Shown here: piece after piece, positions 24,717-33,700 of the stretch | Layout: each line of letters starts with the position of its first letter | Position numbering within the stretch: position 1 is the stretch's first letter | NCBI GenBank assembly: GCA_947476275.1 | Contig: CANJPQ010000033.1 | Location: forward strand, 1-46,902 | Direction: 5' to 3' | Source: Fidelibacterota bacterium | GTDB taxonomy: Bacteria; Pseudomonadota; Alphaproteobacteria; Rhodospirillales; Rhodospirillaceae | Length of the DNA stretch: 46,902 nucleotides | Notes under the pieces: generated by a model | The model's database searches: none | The model's input: the letters and a program-made list of their open reading frames with translations, nothing else | What the model was told of the DNA's origin: nothing | Made by a program: the position numbers and the translations under genes

Positions 24717-25481
24717 CTAAGCGGCGACTTGACGGGTAAACGTGTCAGCGGCTTGACGCTTCCGCTGATGCTCTTCCTCAACCATCTTTGCGATGTCGGC
24801 GTAGGCGCGATTGACGTTGATCAGGCGCGTCATCTCGGTGATGGAATTGACGTTGGAGTCTTCGAGCACGCCTTGCGCCACTTTCGGCTGGGGCATGTCG
24901 ATGGCCTGCTGGGCGTCGGAGCGGAACACGGTGCCGTCCACGGCTTTCAAATCGCGCTCGACCTCGAAACGCACGACGCGCAGCTTGCCGATGGCGCGGC
25001 CGTCGCGGGTCTTGATGGACCCGTCGCCCTGCACGACGATATCGCCGTTGTTGCTGGCGATGGTGATCGGCTGGCCGTCGGTGCCCATCACCAGCTGGCC
25101 CGACTGAGTGGTCAGTTGAGATTCGCCATTGATCGTGAAGCTGCCGGCGCGGGTGTAGAGCTCCTGCGCGGGCGCCGAGCCGTTGGCCGGCTTCTGAATG
25201 ACGAAATAGCCTTCGCCCTGCAGCGAGAGGTCGAAGGTATTGCCCGTGTAGTTGAACGTGCCCTGGGCCAGATTGCGGACCAGGCCGAAGTCGTGCGTGA
25301 AGGCGACCTTGTCCTTGAAGGTGCGATCGTCGCTGCGCGACTTCTCGATGAATTGGGAGAACAGCGTGTCCGACCCTTTGAATCCGGTCGTGTTCACGTT
25401 CGCGAGGTTGTTGGCGACAACCTCGAGTTGGTTCCATAGCGCCTGCTGGCGCGATAGCGCGATATACGTCGTATTATCCAT
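24717..25481 (-). CDS. flgF: FlgF, proximal rod protein
   Basis: A 254-residue rod protein: YIALSRQQALWNQLEVVANN, LANVNTTGFKGSDTLFSQFI and a C-terminal VLEDSNVNSITEMTRLINVN. ATG 25481 fits FlgF relatives (MDNTTYIALSRQ); the frame is open 20 codons further but that part is not protein-like and overlaps the promoter. It is the first gene of the flgF-flgG-flgA-flgH operon; a sigma-54 promoter lies 44-59 bases upstream. Confidence 0.95.
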   Translation of the reverse strand: MDNTTYIALSRQQALWNQLEVVANNLANVNTTGFKGSDTLFSQFIEKSRSDDRTFKDKVAFTHDFGLVRNLAQGTFNYTGNTFDLSLQGEGYFVIQKPANGSAPAQELYTRAGSFTINGESQLTTQSGQLVMGTDGQPITIASNNGDIVVQGDGSIKTRDGRAIGKLRVVRFEVERDLKAVDGTVFRSDAQQAIDMPQPKVAQGVLEDSNVNSITEMTRLINVNRAYADIAKMVEEEHQRKRQAADTFTRQVAA

Positions 25482-25524
25482 GGCCTCGTCCCGCGCTTTT
25501 GCGCAGATTGTTTGTCCTGAGGTA

Positions 25525-25540
25525 TGCAGCCTCCGTGCCA
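25525..25540 (-). promoter_or_regulatory. Sigma-54 promoter of the flgF operon
   Basis: On the minus strand it reads TGGCACG-GAGG-CTGCA: a perfect -24 element with GC at the correct 10-base distance and one deviation from TTGCA. It is 44 bases before the flgF start and is the same type as the flgI promoter. Confidence 0.88.
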
Positions 25541-25629
25541 AACCAAATTCACGTTGTTATTCAGTGGTATAGGGGTACCAGGTCGGGTCTTGGGCCGGGC
25601 AGGGACGCGCTTTCGGCGCTGGTCTGCCG

Positions 25630-25642
25630 GGCAACTCTTTCC
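25630..25642. promoter_or_regulatory. ftr-like enhancer candidate of flgF
   Basis: GGCAACTCTTTCC matches 11 of 13 bases of the GGCAATTCTTGCC site before flgI. Its centre is about 96 bases from the -24 element of the flgF promoter, nearly the same as the 100 bases at flgI. Confidence 0.5.
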
Positions 25643-25687
25643 TAGGGCTGTCGCTCTGGGGCAGCCTGAGCGCACAGACCGCGCGAT

Positions 25688-25716
25688 TTGACGGACGGGT
25701 CATGCCGGGATAATGT
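25688..25716 (+). promoter_or_regulatory. Sigma-70-type promoter toward fliL
   Basis: TTGACG and TAATGT are separated by exactly 17 bases. Transcription would start near 25723, giving a leader of about 285 bases before fliL. The spacer and the start region are covered by the arms of an inverted repeat, so the promoter may be under tight control. Confidence 0.55.
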
Positions 25717-25753
25717 TCTCTTTTTGTTCTTTAAGTGCGGGCGGCATGACCCG
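25696..25753. promoter_or_regulatory. Wide inverted repeat around the fliL-side promoter
   Basis: Perfect 12-base arms CGGGTCATGCCG (25696-25707) and CGGCATGACCCG (25742-25753) are 34 bases apart. The left arm lies in the promoter spacer and the right arm just after the expected start. They look like paired operators; a long hairpin in the leader RNA is the alternative for transcripts from further upstream. Confidence 0.55.
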
Positions 25754-25777
25754 CGCGCGCCTGCGTCCGAAATCTCT

Positions 25778-25806
25778 CCCGCGTATTTCCCGCGTATTTA
25801 CGCGGG
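25778..25806. repeat. Tandem 11-base repeat ending in a palindrome
   Basis: CCCGCGTATTT occurs twice head to tail (25778-25788, 25789-25799), and the second copy with the next seven bases forms the perfect palindrome CCCGCGTA-TT-TACGCGGG (25789-25806). It lies in the expected leader of the fliL transcript. Confidence 0.65.
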
Positions 25807-26008
25807 CGGCAGGCGCAGGTTTGGGGCCTGTAGCGGAGTCGACATTATAGAGGCGCCTGCAGTGTCACCGGGGCGCAAGGTATTGTTAACGGGTGAACGG
25901 TAGCCTCGACGGACGAAGGCCTTAAAAGGGCTTACGCTGCGTTTGCGGCGAACGCCTGCGGTGTCGTGTGCAGGCGGGTGGGCCCCGCGGCTTTAAAGGT
26001 AGAGCGCC

Positions 26009-26593
26009 ATGGCGGACGAAGAAGATTTCGAGGGCGAGGCCGAACCTGAATTCGAAGGTGGCGGCGGCGGCAACAAGAAGAAGCTGCTTCTGCTCGTCGT
26101 GCTGCCGCTCGTGCTGGTACTCGGCGGCGGAGCTGCGGCCTACTTTACGGGCCTGGCCGATCCGCTCGTGGCGATGATCACCGGCAAGAAGAAAGATGCG
26201 GCCGCGGAAGAAGGCGGCGCCGAAGATCACGCCAAGGAAGGCAAGAAGGAAGCCGCAAAGGCGCCGACCGAAGGCGAGCCCGCGACCACCGCGGTGTTCT
26301 ACGATTTGCCCGAGATGCTGGTGAACATCAATACCGCCGGTCGCAAGCGGAACTTCCTCAAGATCCGCGTGAGCATCGAGCTCGCGAACGAAACCGATGT
26401 GGCGAAAGTCGCAAACGTCCAGCCGCGCATCGTCGACAACTTTCAGGTCTACCTGCGCGAGTTGCGCCTGGAGGACTTGCAAGGTGCGGCGGGCATGTAT
26501 CGTTTGCGTGAAGAACTGCTGATCCGCGTCAACGCGGCCGTGCGACCCGTGCAGATCAAAGACGTGCTTTTCAAGGAAATGATCGTCCAATAA
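26009..26593 (+). CDS. fliL: FliL, stator-associated membrane protein
   Basis: A 194-residue FliL. An acidic N-terminus is followed by one membrane segment (KLLLLVVLPLVLVLGGGAAA, about residues 25-45), an Ala/Lys/Glu linker, and the periplasmic FliL domain (FYDLPEMLVNINTAGRKRNF, LKIRVSIELANETDVAKV, PRIVDNFQVYLRELRLEDL). FliL rings surround the stator units and support torque and swarming. It is 16 bases from fliM and heads a long plus-strand run of motor genes. Confidence 0.95.
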   Translation: MADEEDFEGEAEPEFEGGGGGNKKKLLLLVVLPLVLVLGGGAAAYFTGLADPLVAMITGKKKDAAAEEGGAEDHAKEGKKEAAKAPTEGEPATTAVFYDLPEMLVNINTAGRKRNFLKIRVSIELANETDVAKVANVQPRIVDNFQVYLRELRLEDLQGAAGMYRLREELLIRVNAAVRPVQIKDVLFKEMIVQ

Positions 26594-26608
26594 GGGCGGT
26601 AAAGGTTC

Positions 26609-27772
26609 ATGGCACCTCCGAGCGACACCAAAGACGACGATCTCGCCGCAGCACTCGCGGATGTGGGCGGTGATTCGGCGGCGCCGGCCGCGGCCGGCGA
26701 TCCCGATGCGGACGCGATGGCGGCCGAATGGGAAGCGATGCTCGGCGGTGGCGATGACGATGGCGGTGGCGCTATGGGCGGCGGCGGCGCTCGCGAGTCC
26801 ACCCGCGTTCTGAACCAGGACGAAATCGACAGCCTGCTCGGCTTCGACGAAGCCGGCGATACCGGCTCCGATCGCGCCGGCATCCAGGCGATCCTCAATT
26901 CGGCGCTGGTGTCCTACGAACGCCTGCCGATGCTCGAAGTCGTCTTCGACCGCCTCGTGCGCATGATGACGACATCTTTGCGTAACTTCACGTCCGACAA
27001 CGTCGAAGTCTCCCTCGACGACATCCTGTCGCAGCGGTTCGGCGACTACCTGAACTCGATCCCGCTGCCCGCCATGCTGACGGTGTTCAAGGCGGAAGAG
27101 TGGGACAACTTCGGCCTGATGACGGTCGACTCCTCGATGATCTATTCGATCGTCGACGTGCTGCTCGGCGGCCGCCGCGGGACGGCGGCGATGCGCGTCG
27201 AAGGGCGCCCCTACACCACCATCGAGCGCACCCTGGTGGAGCGCATGATCCACGTGGTGTTGGCCGACTTGTCCGCCGCCTTCGATCCGCTGTCGCCGGT
27301 CACGTTCCGTTTCGACCGTCTTGAGACCAACCCGCGCTTTGCCACGATTTCCCAGCCGTCCAACGCCGCCATCGTCGCGCGCCTGCGCATCGACATGGAA
27401 GACCGCGGCGGCCGATTGGAGATTCTGATCCCCTTCGCGACCCTCGAACCGGTCCGCGAACTGCTCCTCCAGATGTTCATGGGCGAAAAGTTCGGCCGTG
27501 ACTCGATCTGGGAAACCCACTTGGCCGAAGAGATGTGGATCACCGAAGTGGACCTGGAAGCGGTGCTCGATACACAGATCATGTCCCTGAGCCGCGCCCT
27601 GTCCTTTAAGGTCGGCTCCAAACTGCTGCTCAATGCAGGTCCCGATAGCCCGATTATCCTGCGCTGCGGCGATCAGCCCATGCTAACCGGGAAAATGGGC
27701 CGCAAAGGCAACCACATCGCCATCCGCGTCGACCACCGTCGCCGGCCGGATGCGAGTTCGTCCAAGAGTTAA
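26609..27772 (+). CDS. fliM: FliM, flagellar switch protein
   Basis: A 387-residue C-ring protein. The CheY-P binding helix VLNQDEIDSLLGF is at about residues 68-80, behind an acidic, Gly-rich extension of about 67 residues that is typical of alphaproteobacteria rather than enterics. The middle domain (LEVVFDRLVRMMTTSLRNFT, GTLVERMIHVVL-like YTTIERTLVERMIHVVL) and the C-terminal FliN-like domain (PIILRCGDQPMLTGKMGRKG) are complete. It sets the rotation switch. fliN and fliG are not in this window. Confidence 0.96.
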   Translation: MAPPSDTKDDDLAAALADVGGDSAAPAAAGDPDADAMAAEWEAMLGGGDDDGGGAMGGGGARESTRVLNQDEIDSLLGFDEAGDTGSDRAGIQAILNSALVSYERLPMLEVVFDRLVRMMTTSLRNFTSDNVEVSLDDILSQRFGDYLNSIPLPAMLTVFKAEEWDNFGLMTVDSSMIYSIVDVLLGGRRGTAAMRVEGRPYTTIERTLVERMIHVVLADLSAAFDPLSPVTFRFDRLETNPRFATISQPSNAAIVARLRIDMEDRGGRLEILIPFATLEPVRELLLQMFMGEKFGRDSIWETHLAEEMWITEVDLEAVLDTQIMSLSRALSFKVGSKLLLNAGPDSPIILRCGDQPMLTGKMGRKGNHIAIRVDHRRRPDASSSKS

Positions 27773-27864
27773 CTGATTTTTATGTGCGCTGCGGCACAAC
27801 TGGCGTTGGATGACGTGAGCCGAGCTTCAGCTAAGATGGTGCTGAAGGCGGGCAGGAGAGTCAG

Positions 27865-28530
27865 ATGACGACACAGACCATTCTCGACCTTGTCGTGATC
27901 CTGCTCCTGGTTCCGACGATCGTTTACGCCATTATCCTGAATCGCCGTCTGGTTGCCCTGCGCCGGTCCCGCGACGAACTCGGGCGGATCGTCGCCAGCT
28001 TCAATGACGCCACCATGCGTGCGGAAGCCGGCATCCCGAAGCTCAAGAAGGCGACGACCGAGGCCAATCAGACGCTGAAAGACCGCGTCGATAAGGCCCA
28101 GACCCTGCGCGACGATCTGGCTTTCATGGTTCAGCGCGCCGAGGAACTCGCCAACCGTCTTGAGGCCAGTGTGAAGGCCGCCCGCGTCGATGTCGGCACC
28201 GCGCCTGCGGCCCCTGTCTCCGCTGCAGCCTCTACGTACGGTGCGGCCGCCCCCGCGCCGGTGCGTGGCCTGGCCGCCGAGCCGCCGCCGCGCACGCTGG
28301 CCGCCGCCGCCGCGCCGTCAGCCCTTGCCGAAACCGCCGCCGAATTACGCTCCGCACTTGGGGCTGCCCGGGCCGAGGCGAAAGTGCCCGGCGCTGCCGT
28401 GGGCCCGGCTGCACGCGGCCGTCGCGGCGCCGGCGCCGAACGCAATGCGCCCAACGAAGATGTCGCGATCGCGGAAGAACGCTCCGAAGCCGAGCGGGAG
28501 CTCTTGAAGGCTTTGCAGGCGGCGCGGTAA
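27865..28530 (+). CDS. DUF6468-type membrane coiled-coil protein
   Basis: A 221-residue protein with an N-terminal membrane segment (LDLVVILLLVPTIVYAIIL, about residues 7-25), then a helical region with coiled-coil character (SFNDATMRAEAGIPKLKKAT, QTLKDRVDKAQTLRDDLAF, about 45-110), an Ala/Pro-rich linker and a charged C-terminus. The N-terminal half looks like DUF6468, which I associate with alphaproteobacterial flagellar clusters; function is unknown. AGGAG precedes ATG 27865. It sits between fliM and the MotE-like gene, so it is probably a motor accessory at the inner membrane. Confidence 0.65.
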   Translation: MTTQTILDLVVILLLVPTIVYAIILNRRLVALRRSRDELGRIVASFNDATMRAEAGIPKLKKATTEANQTLKDRVDKAQTLRDDLAFMVQRAEELANRLEASVKAARVDVGTAPAAPVSAAASTYGAAAPAPVRGLAAEPPPRTLAAAAAPSALAETAAELRSALGAARAEAKVPGAAVGPAARGRRGAGAERNAPNEDVAIAEERSEAERELLKALQAAR

Positions 28531-28542
28531 ATCAAGTTGGTC

Positions 28543-29310
28543 ATGACACCGTCCGAACTTCCAGGTCTGCGCCGTCGCGCGACGCCCGAACCCGAAGGGT
28601 CCGGGCGCGGCATGCCTGCGCTGCGTCTGCTGCCGGTGGTGATCGTCGCCACCGTGTTCATGCTCGGCCTGCGGATCGAAGTCGTCGTCGAGACGATTGC
28701 CAACGCCCGCCGCGCGTCCCTGCAGGTGGTCACTCCGCCGGCGCAAGCCCAGACCACGCCGCCGAAGCCCGCGGCTGCGCCCGCCGCCCCCGCTGCGGCC
28801 GGCGCAAAGCCCGAGGAAAAAGCCGAAGGCGCGGAAGAGAAGCCTGAAGGCGAGCCAGGCGCGGCGAGCGGCACGACATTCAATGCCTCGTCCCTGACCA
28901 AGTCCGAGATCGATACCCTGCAGCGCTTGTCTGAGCGGCGCGGCCAGATCGAGAAACGCGAGCAGGATGTGGCGGCCCGCGAAGGCCTCATGAAGGCCGG
29001 CGAGTCCCGTATCGACGGCAAGATCGCCCAGCTCCAGGAACTTGAGAAGACCATCCAGGCGTTGCTCGGGAAGTACGACAAGCAGAAGCAGGCCGAGATC
29101 GAACAGCTCGTGAAGATCTACGGCACCATGAAGCCCCGCGACGCGGCGCAGATCTTCGACACGCTGGATATGCCCATCCTCGTAGCGGTCGTGCAGACCA
29201 TGCCGACCGCCAAGGCGGCGGAGCGCATGGCGCTCATGAGCCGCGAGAAGGCCCGGCTCCTCACCGAAGAGTTGTCGACGAAGAAGCAGCTTTCCGCCGG
29301 CGGCGGTTGA
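28543..29310 (+). CDS. MotE-like protein
   Basis: A 255-residue protein with an N-terminal membrane segment (LRLLPVVIVATVFMLGLRIE, about residues 26-46), an Ala/Pro/Glu linker, a long coiled coil (DTLQRLSERRGQIEKREQDV, LQELEKTIQALLGKYDKQKQ) and a C-terminal MgtE-N-like helical block (YGTMKPRDAAQIFDTLDMPI, MPTAKAAERMALMSREKARL). This is the layout of the MotE family; in Sinorhizobium MotE is a periplasmic chaperone for the motor protein MotC. ATG 28543 is chosen; a TTG two codons upstream is possible. No strong ribosome site is seen. Its position supports a stator-related role. Confidence 0.75.
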   Translation: MTPSELPGLRRRATPEPEGSGRGMPALRLLPVVIVATVFMLGLRIEVVVETIANARRASLQVVTPPAQAQTTPPKPAAAPAAPAAAGAKPEEKAEGAEEKPEGEPGAASGTTFNASSLTKSEIDTLQRLSERRGQIEKREQDVAAREGLMKAGESRIDGKIAQLQELEKTIQALLGKYDKQKQAEIEQLVKIYGTMKPRDAAQIFDTLDMPILVAVVQTMPTAKAAERMALMSREKARLLTEELSTKKQLSAGGG

Positions 29311-29335
29311 TCGCTTCGCTAACGCTTTCAGGGCC

Positions 29336-29350
29336 TTAACCGCTCGTTAG
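29336..29350 (+). promoter_or_regulatory. CtrA-like box before the MotB-like pair
   Basis: TTAA-CCGCTCG-TTAG matches the CtrA consensus TTAA-N7-TTAA at 7 of 8 fixed bases, 107 bases before the first MotB-like gene in a 146-base gap. The surrounding GCTAACG (29318) and CGTTAGC (29345) form an inverted repeat. If real, the stator-like genes have their own promoter. Confidence 0.4.
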
Positions 29351-29456
29351 CTCCTCCCCCACTAGGCTGCGGAAAACACGTGTCGGCGGTGCAAGCCGTC
29401 GGGATGGTACTGTGGCCGAACGCAATCTCTCGTCTGACCGCATTCAGGAGTCCGCA

Positions 29457-30112
29457 TGACGGCGGCGACGCCCAATGCTGAGCTGCGCGATCTCGCGCGT
29501 GCGCCGAAGAAGTCGCGCCGCGCCGGCGTGATTCCGCGCGTGAGCGAGGAAGGCGATCGCGTGTTCGTCACGTTGCTGTCGCTCAACTTTATGCTGCTCG
29601 CGTTCTTCGTTGTCCTCGGCACCACCGCGTCGGTCGACGTACCGCGCGCTGCATCCGTCACGAAGAGTCTGGAACTCGTGTTCGCCGCGCCGAAGACGGA
29701 GGCCGGCTCCAAAGTCAGTCTCACCGCGCGTCAGGCATTCCAGGCCGGCGTGAACGATGCCGTGGCAAGCCTCTTGCCGCCGACCGGCCATATCAACATC
29801 GCCAACAGCGACCGCGTCGACTTGACCATCTCCGGCGACACCTTGCGCGCCGCTGGAAGCGACGCGCATGAAGCCATCGCCAAACTGCTGCGCTCCGCGC
29901 CTGCCGGCTTGCGCTACGAAATGATCATCGACGGCGGCGCCGGTGACGACGCCATCCGCATGGCCGAAGACCTGATCGCTAACGGAGTGCCGGCCACGTC
30001 GCTGATGGTCGGCCCTGATTCCGCCGATGGCGCAGACTTGCGGTTTTCATTCCTGTTGCTCGACAACGATGCCGATACGGTCGCCACCTTGGCGGCGGGC
30101 GGGCGTCCATGA
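29457..30112 (+). CDS. MotB-like protein lacking the proton-binding Asp
   Basis: A 218-residue protein with one membrane segment (VFVTLLSLNFMLLAFFVVLG, about residues 36-55) that aligns with the MotB segment of its neighbour, but has Ser42 where MotB has the essential Asp. The periplasmic part (VDLTISGDTLRAAGSDAHEA, LRYEMIIDGGAGDDAIRMAE) looks like a degenerate OmpA/MotB C-terminal domain without a clear peptidoglycan motif. It cannot be a normal proton-conducting MotB; a structural partner of the next protein is inferred. CAGGAG precedes the ATG. Its stop overlaps the next start as ATGA. Confidence 0.65.
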
Positions 30113-30798
30113 CATCACTCGCGCCCGCGCAGATGACTGCCGCGCCGACCAAGCGTCTGTGGCTGATCACCTTCGTCGACCTCGTGATGCTGCTGCTCGC
30201 CTTCTTCGTGCTGATGTTCTCGATGAGCACCCCGGACAAGGGACGCTTTGCGGCGATTGCCAGTGGCTATGCCTCGGCCTTCCATGCGCTGGGAGGGGTT
30301 GAAGAGACGACCGTGGGTCCGCAGCGCCTGCCTGCCTTGGAGCGGGTGCCCGGCGACGATTTGGCCTATCTTGAAACTGTCCTCAAATCCGCTTTCTCCC
30401 GCAGCCCGTCCCTTGACGGCGTTGGGTTCCGACTCACCGCGCAATACCTTATCCTGGAGCTGCCGACAGCCGTCGGCGGCAGCCAACCGGGAGACGCGAT
30501 CCAAGTGCTGGACGCGACGACGCAGCGGCAGGTGTTCGAAATCGGGGGCGTGCTGAGCAATCTCCCGAACCGTATTGCCGTGCTCGTACAGGCGCCGGCG
30601 AAGGGCGACACAGCGACTTGGTCCGCGGCGCGCGCGCGCGCCGCCGCCGTGCGCGATGCGCTGGTCGCTTCGGGATACCCGAAAAGTTTTGCCGTGCTCG
30701 CGCGCGGCGCAGATGCCGCGGGCGAGGCGGCCGTTGTGCCGCCGACCCGTATTCTCGTGATGCCCGACACCCCGACCGCAGCGGGTGAGGCGCCATGA
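30109..30798 (+). CDS. MotB-like stator protein with conserved Asp
   Basis: A 229-residue protein. The membrane segment WLITFVDLVMLLLAFFVLMF (residues 18-37) is a good MotB match with Asp24 at the proton-binding place. The periplasmic part has an OmpA-like pattern (ATWSAARARAAAVRDALVAS, similar to the peptidoglycan-binding helix of MotB), though shortened. MotB with MotA forms the stator that drives rotation; no motA is seen in the window, so it is either elsewhere or another partner is used. Start and stop both overlap neighbours as ATGA, so this gene is coupled to the MotB-like gene before it and the giant gene after it. Confidence 0.7.
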   Translation: MTSLAPAQMTAAPTKRLWLITFVDLVMLLLAFFVLMFSMSTPDKGRFAAIASGYASAFHALGGVEETTVGPQRLPALERVPGDDLAYLETVLKSAFSRSPSLDGVGFRLTAQYLILELPTAVGGSQPGDAIQVLDATTQRQVFEIGGVLSNLPNRIAVLVQAPAKGDTATWSAARARAAAVRDALVASGYPKSFAVLARGADAAGEAAVVPPTRILVMPDTPTAAGEAP

Positions 30799-33700
30799 GG
30801 AAGACGCTGCTCATCGTCGGTGTGATCGCTGCCGTCGCCGGCTTCGGCACGGCGGCACAAGCGGAAGGTTTGCGCGCCGCACAGCGCGATGGCTATGCGC
30901 GTCTGGTCTTCGACTGGGATTCTGCGGTGCGTTACTCCGCGGAAGTCCTCAACGGCCAGCTGATCGTTCAGTTCGAGCGCGCCATCGTCGGCGGCGCTGC
31001 GTCCGCTGATGCGGCGCTGGGCGAATACGTCACCGGTCCGGGCCGCCTCAGCGCCGACGGCCGCACACTCACCTATACCCTAAAGCCGAATGTCAGCATG
31101 CGCTCCTTCCCGGTGGGCAACGCTGTCGTCGTCGATCTGACACCGCTGACCACGCCGGCGCCTGCGCAAGCCGCGCCTGCGGCCGCAGCGACAGCGCAGC
31201 CGCGTCCGCCTGCGGCGACGCCCGCACCCGCCGCCGCGAAGCCTGCGACGCCCGCTGCGACGCCCGCTGCAACGACTGCGGCCGCCCCCGCCTCGACCAA
31301 CCGCTCCGAATCTCTCGGTCCGGCGTTGCCCGCATTGTCGAGCACTGTCGGCGTGCGCACCGGCACGCACCCGGACTACTTCCGTCTCGCCTTCGATTGG
31401 CCCGGTAAGACCAAGTACACGGTCGAACGCCGCGGCGATCGCATCGTCATCACCTTTGACCGCGCTGCGCCGGTCGATCCGGACGCGCTCAATCGCGGCC
31501 TGCCGCCGGCGAACCGCCCTGCGACCGTCGGTGTAGAGAACGGCCGCACGGTCGTGACCGTACCGATGCAGGGCGATGCCCAGATCCGCGATTTCAATTC
31601 CGGCAACACGGTGGTCGTCGATCTGCTGCCGCAGGCGACACCCAAAACGCCCACGCCGCCGGCCGATACCAAGACCGCCAAGGCCGACGGGAAGACCGAT
31701 CCGAAAGCGGCCGAGAAGCCTGCCGACGGCAAAGCTGCGGCTGACGCCAAGAAAGTCGCAGACGCAAAAACCGCCGCGGCCCAGAAGGGCAAGGCGAAAG
31801 TCGAAGAACCGCCGCCTCCACCGGGCGTCGTGACCGTCACGATCCCCTGGGAAGAGCCGACCGCCGCCGCCGTGTTCCGTCGCGCCGAGTACACCTGGGT
31901 GGTGTTCGACCGCTACAAGCAAATCGACATTGCCGCCCTCCAGAAGGCCGGTGCGCCGCATATCTCGTTCATCGAGCAGCTGCCGGTGCGCAACAACACC
32001 ATCCTGCGTATGCTGACCCCGCCCGACATCAACCCCGCGGTGCGCCGCGATGGCCTGTCTTGGGTGCTCGACTTCCGCGCCATGCCGCCGCGCCCGACGC
32101 GCGCGATCGAGATACGTCCGCAGCTGCGCAACAACGAGGCGAGCCTGTATCTCGCCGTGAGCGAAGCCGGCCGCACGGTGCCGATTGAGGATCCGGAAGT
32201 TGGCGACATGCTGCTGGTCGTGCCGGTGATCCCGATCAGCTCCGGTATCTTCCCGGAACGCAGCTTTACCGATCTCGATCTGCCCGTGACCGCGCAAGGC
32301 GTGGTCGTGGTGCCCAAGAGCGACAGCGTTCGCGCCCAAGCCTCCCGCAACGGCGTGGAGATCGAGGTCGACGGCGGCCTTGTCATGTCGAAGGAGATCG
32401 CGGAGAAGGGCGAGACGATGATGGTCCAGCAGGACTCCAATCGCGTCTTCAATATCTCCGATTGGCAAGTCGGCCGCGCGGAAGACTACGTCAAGAACAA
32501 GCAGGCTCTTGAGGCCGCGCTCACGGACGAGCGCCCCGAGGTCAAGCAGGAAGCCCGCTTCCGCCTGGCCCGCTTCGAGTTCGCGAACGGGTTCTATCCG
32601 GAAGTGCTCGGTATTCTCGAAGTGATGAAGGGCACCGACCCCAACTCCGAGAACACCGCGCCCTATCGCGCCTTGCGCGGCGCGACTGAAGTGATGATGC
32701 GCCGCTGGGAAGAAGCGGCGGAAGACTTCAATCATCTGAGCCTCGCCAACGACGAGGAAGACCGTTTCTGGCTTGCCGCGGCCCGCGCCAAGATCGGCAA
32801 GCCGGAAGCGCAAGCCGCGACCATGATCCAGACCGAAACGGCGATTCGCGATTATCCGCTCAGGGTGCGAAACACGCTGGCGCTGATCGCGCTCGAAGCG
32901 GCAACGGCCTCGGGCGACGAGTTCGGCGCGCGCGGCTTCCTCGACATCTTACGCAAGGAGTTGGCCGATCTCAGCCAGCAGCCGATGATCGACTACCTGG
33001 ACGGCAAGCTGAACCAGAAGTTCGGCGAGCAGCAGGTGGCGCTGTCGCAGTATCGCAAGGCCGAAGCCGGCGCCAACCTGATGTACGCCGTCCTCGCCCA
33101 GCGCGATCGCATGGAACTCGAACACCAACTCGGCACGCTGCAGACGCCGGAACTGATCGAAGGCCTGGAGAAGCTGCGCTATCGCTGGCGCGGCGACGAT
33201 ATCGAACTCGGATTCCTGTTGCGTCTGGCGGATCTCTACGCAGACCAGAAGGACTACGGCACGGCGCTGCGCACCCTGAAGCTCGCCACCGAATATTTCC
33301 GCGACGACCCGCGTGTGGAGACCGCCGCGGTGAAGATGTCGGAGATGTTCGAGGAGCTTTATCTGAACGGCGCGAGCGAGAAGCTGACGCCGGTGACGGC
33401 CATCGGCTTGTTCGACGAATTCCGCAGCCTGGTCCCGCCGGGCGAAAAGGGCGACGAGATGATCCGCAAACTCGCCGACCGTCTGGTGTCGGTGGACCTG
33501 CTGGAGCAGGCCGCGATCCTGTTGGAACGCCAAGTGCAGTTCCGTGTCAGCGGGGCGGAGAAGGCCCGCATCGGCGCGCGCCTTGCTCTGGTGAACCTGT
33601 TGGATCGCCAGCCGCAGAAAGCGCTCGATGTGCTGCGCGACAGTCAGGTCGGCGAGGCCGGCCGCGAACTGAACGCCATGCGCCGCCGTCTTGAGGCGCG

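Larger units (their letters stand above)
25482..26008. other. Divergent control region between flgF and fliL
   Basis: These 527 bases between divergent flgF and fliL have no gene that I can support. They hold the sigma-54 promoter of flgF (25525-25540), an ftr-like site (25630-25642), a sigma-70-like promoter toward fliL (25688-25716) inside a wide inverted repeat (25696-25753), and a tandem repeat with palindrome (25778-25806). A second weak -10-like CATTAT lies near 25845. Confidence 0.6.

Noticed and set aside
31080-32813. Open frame of 577 codons on the minus strand
   Set aside because: Antisense to the giant AMIN/TPR gene; composition is that of a shadow frame and there is no signal or motif.
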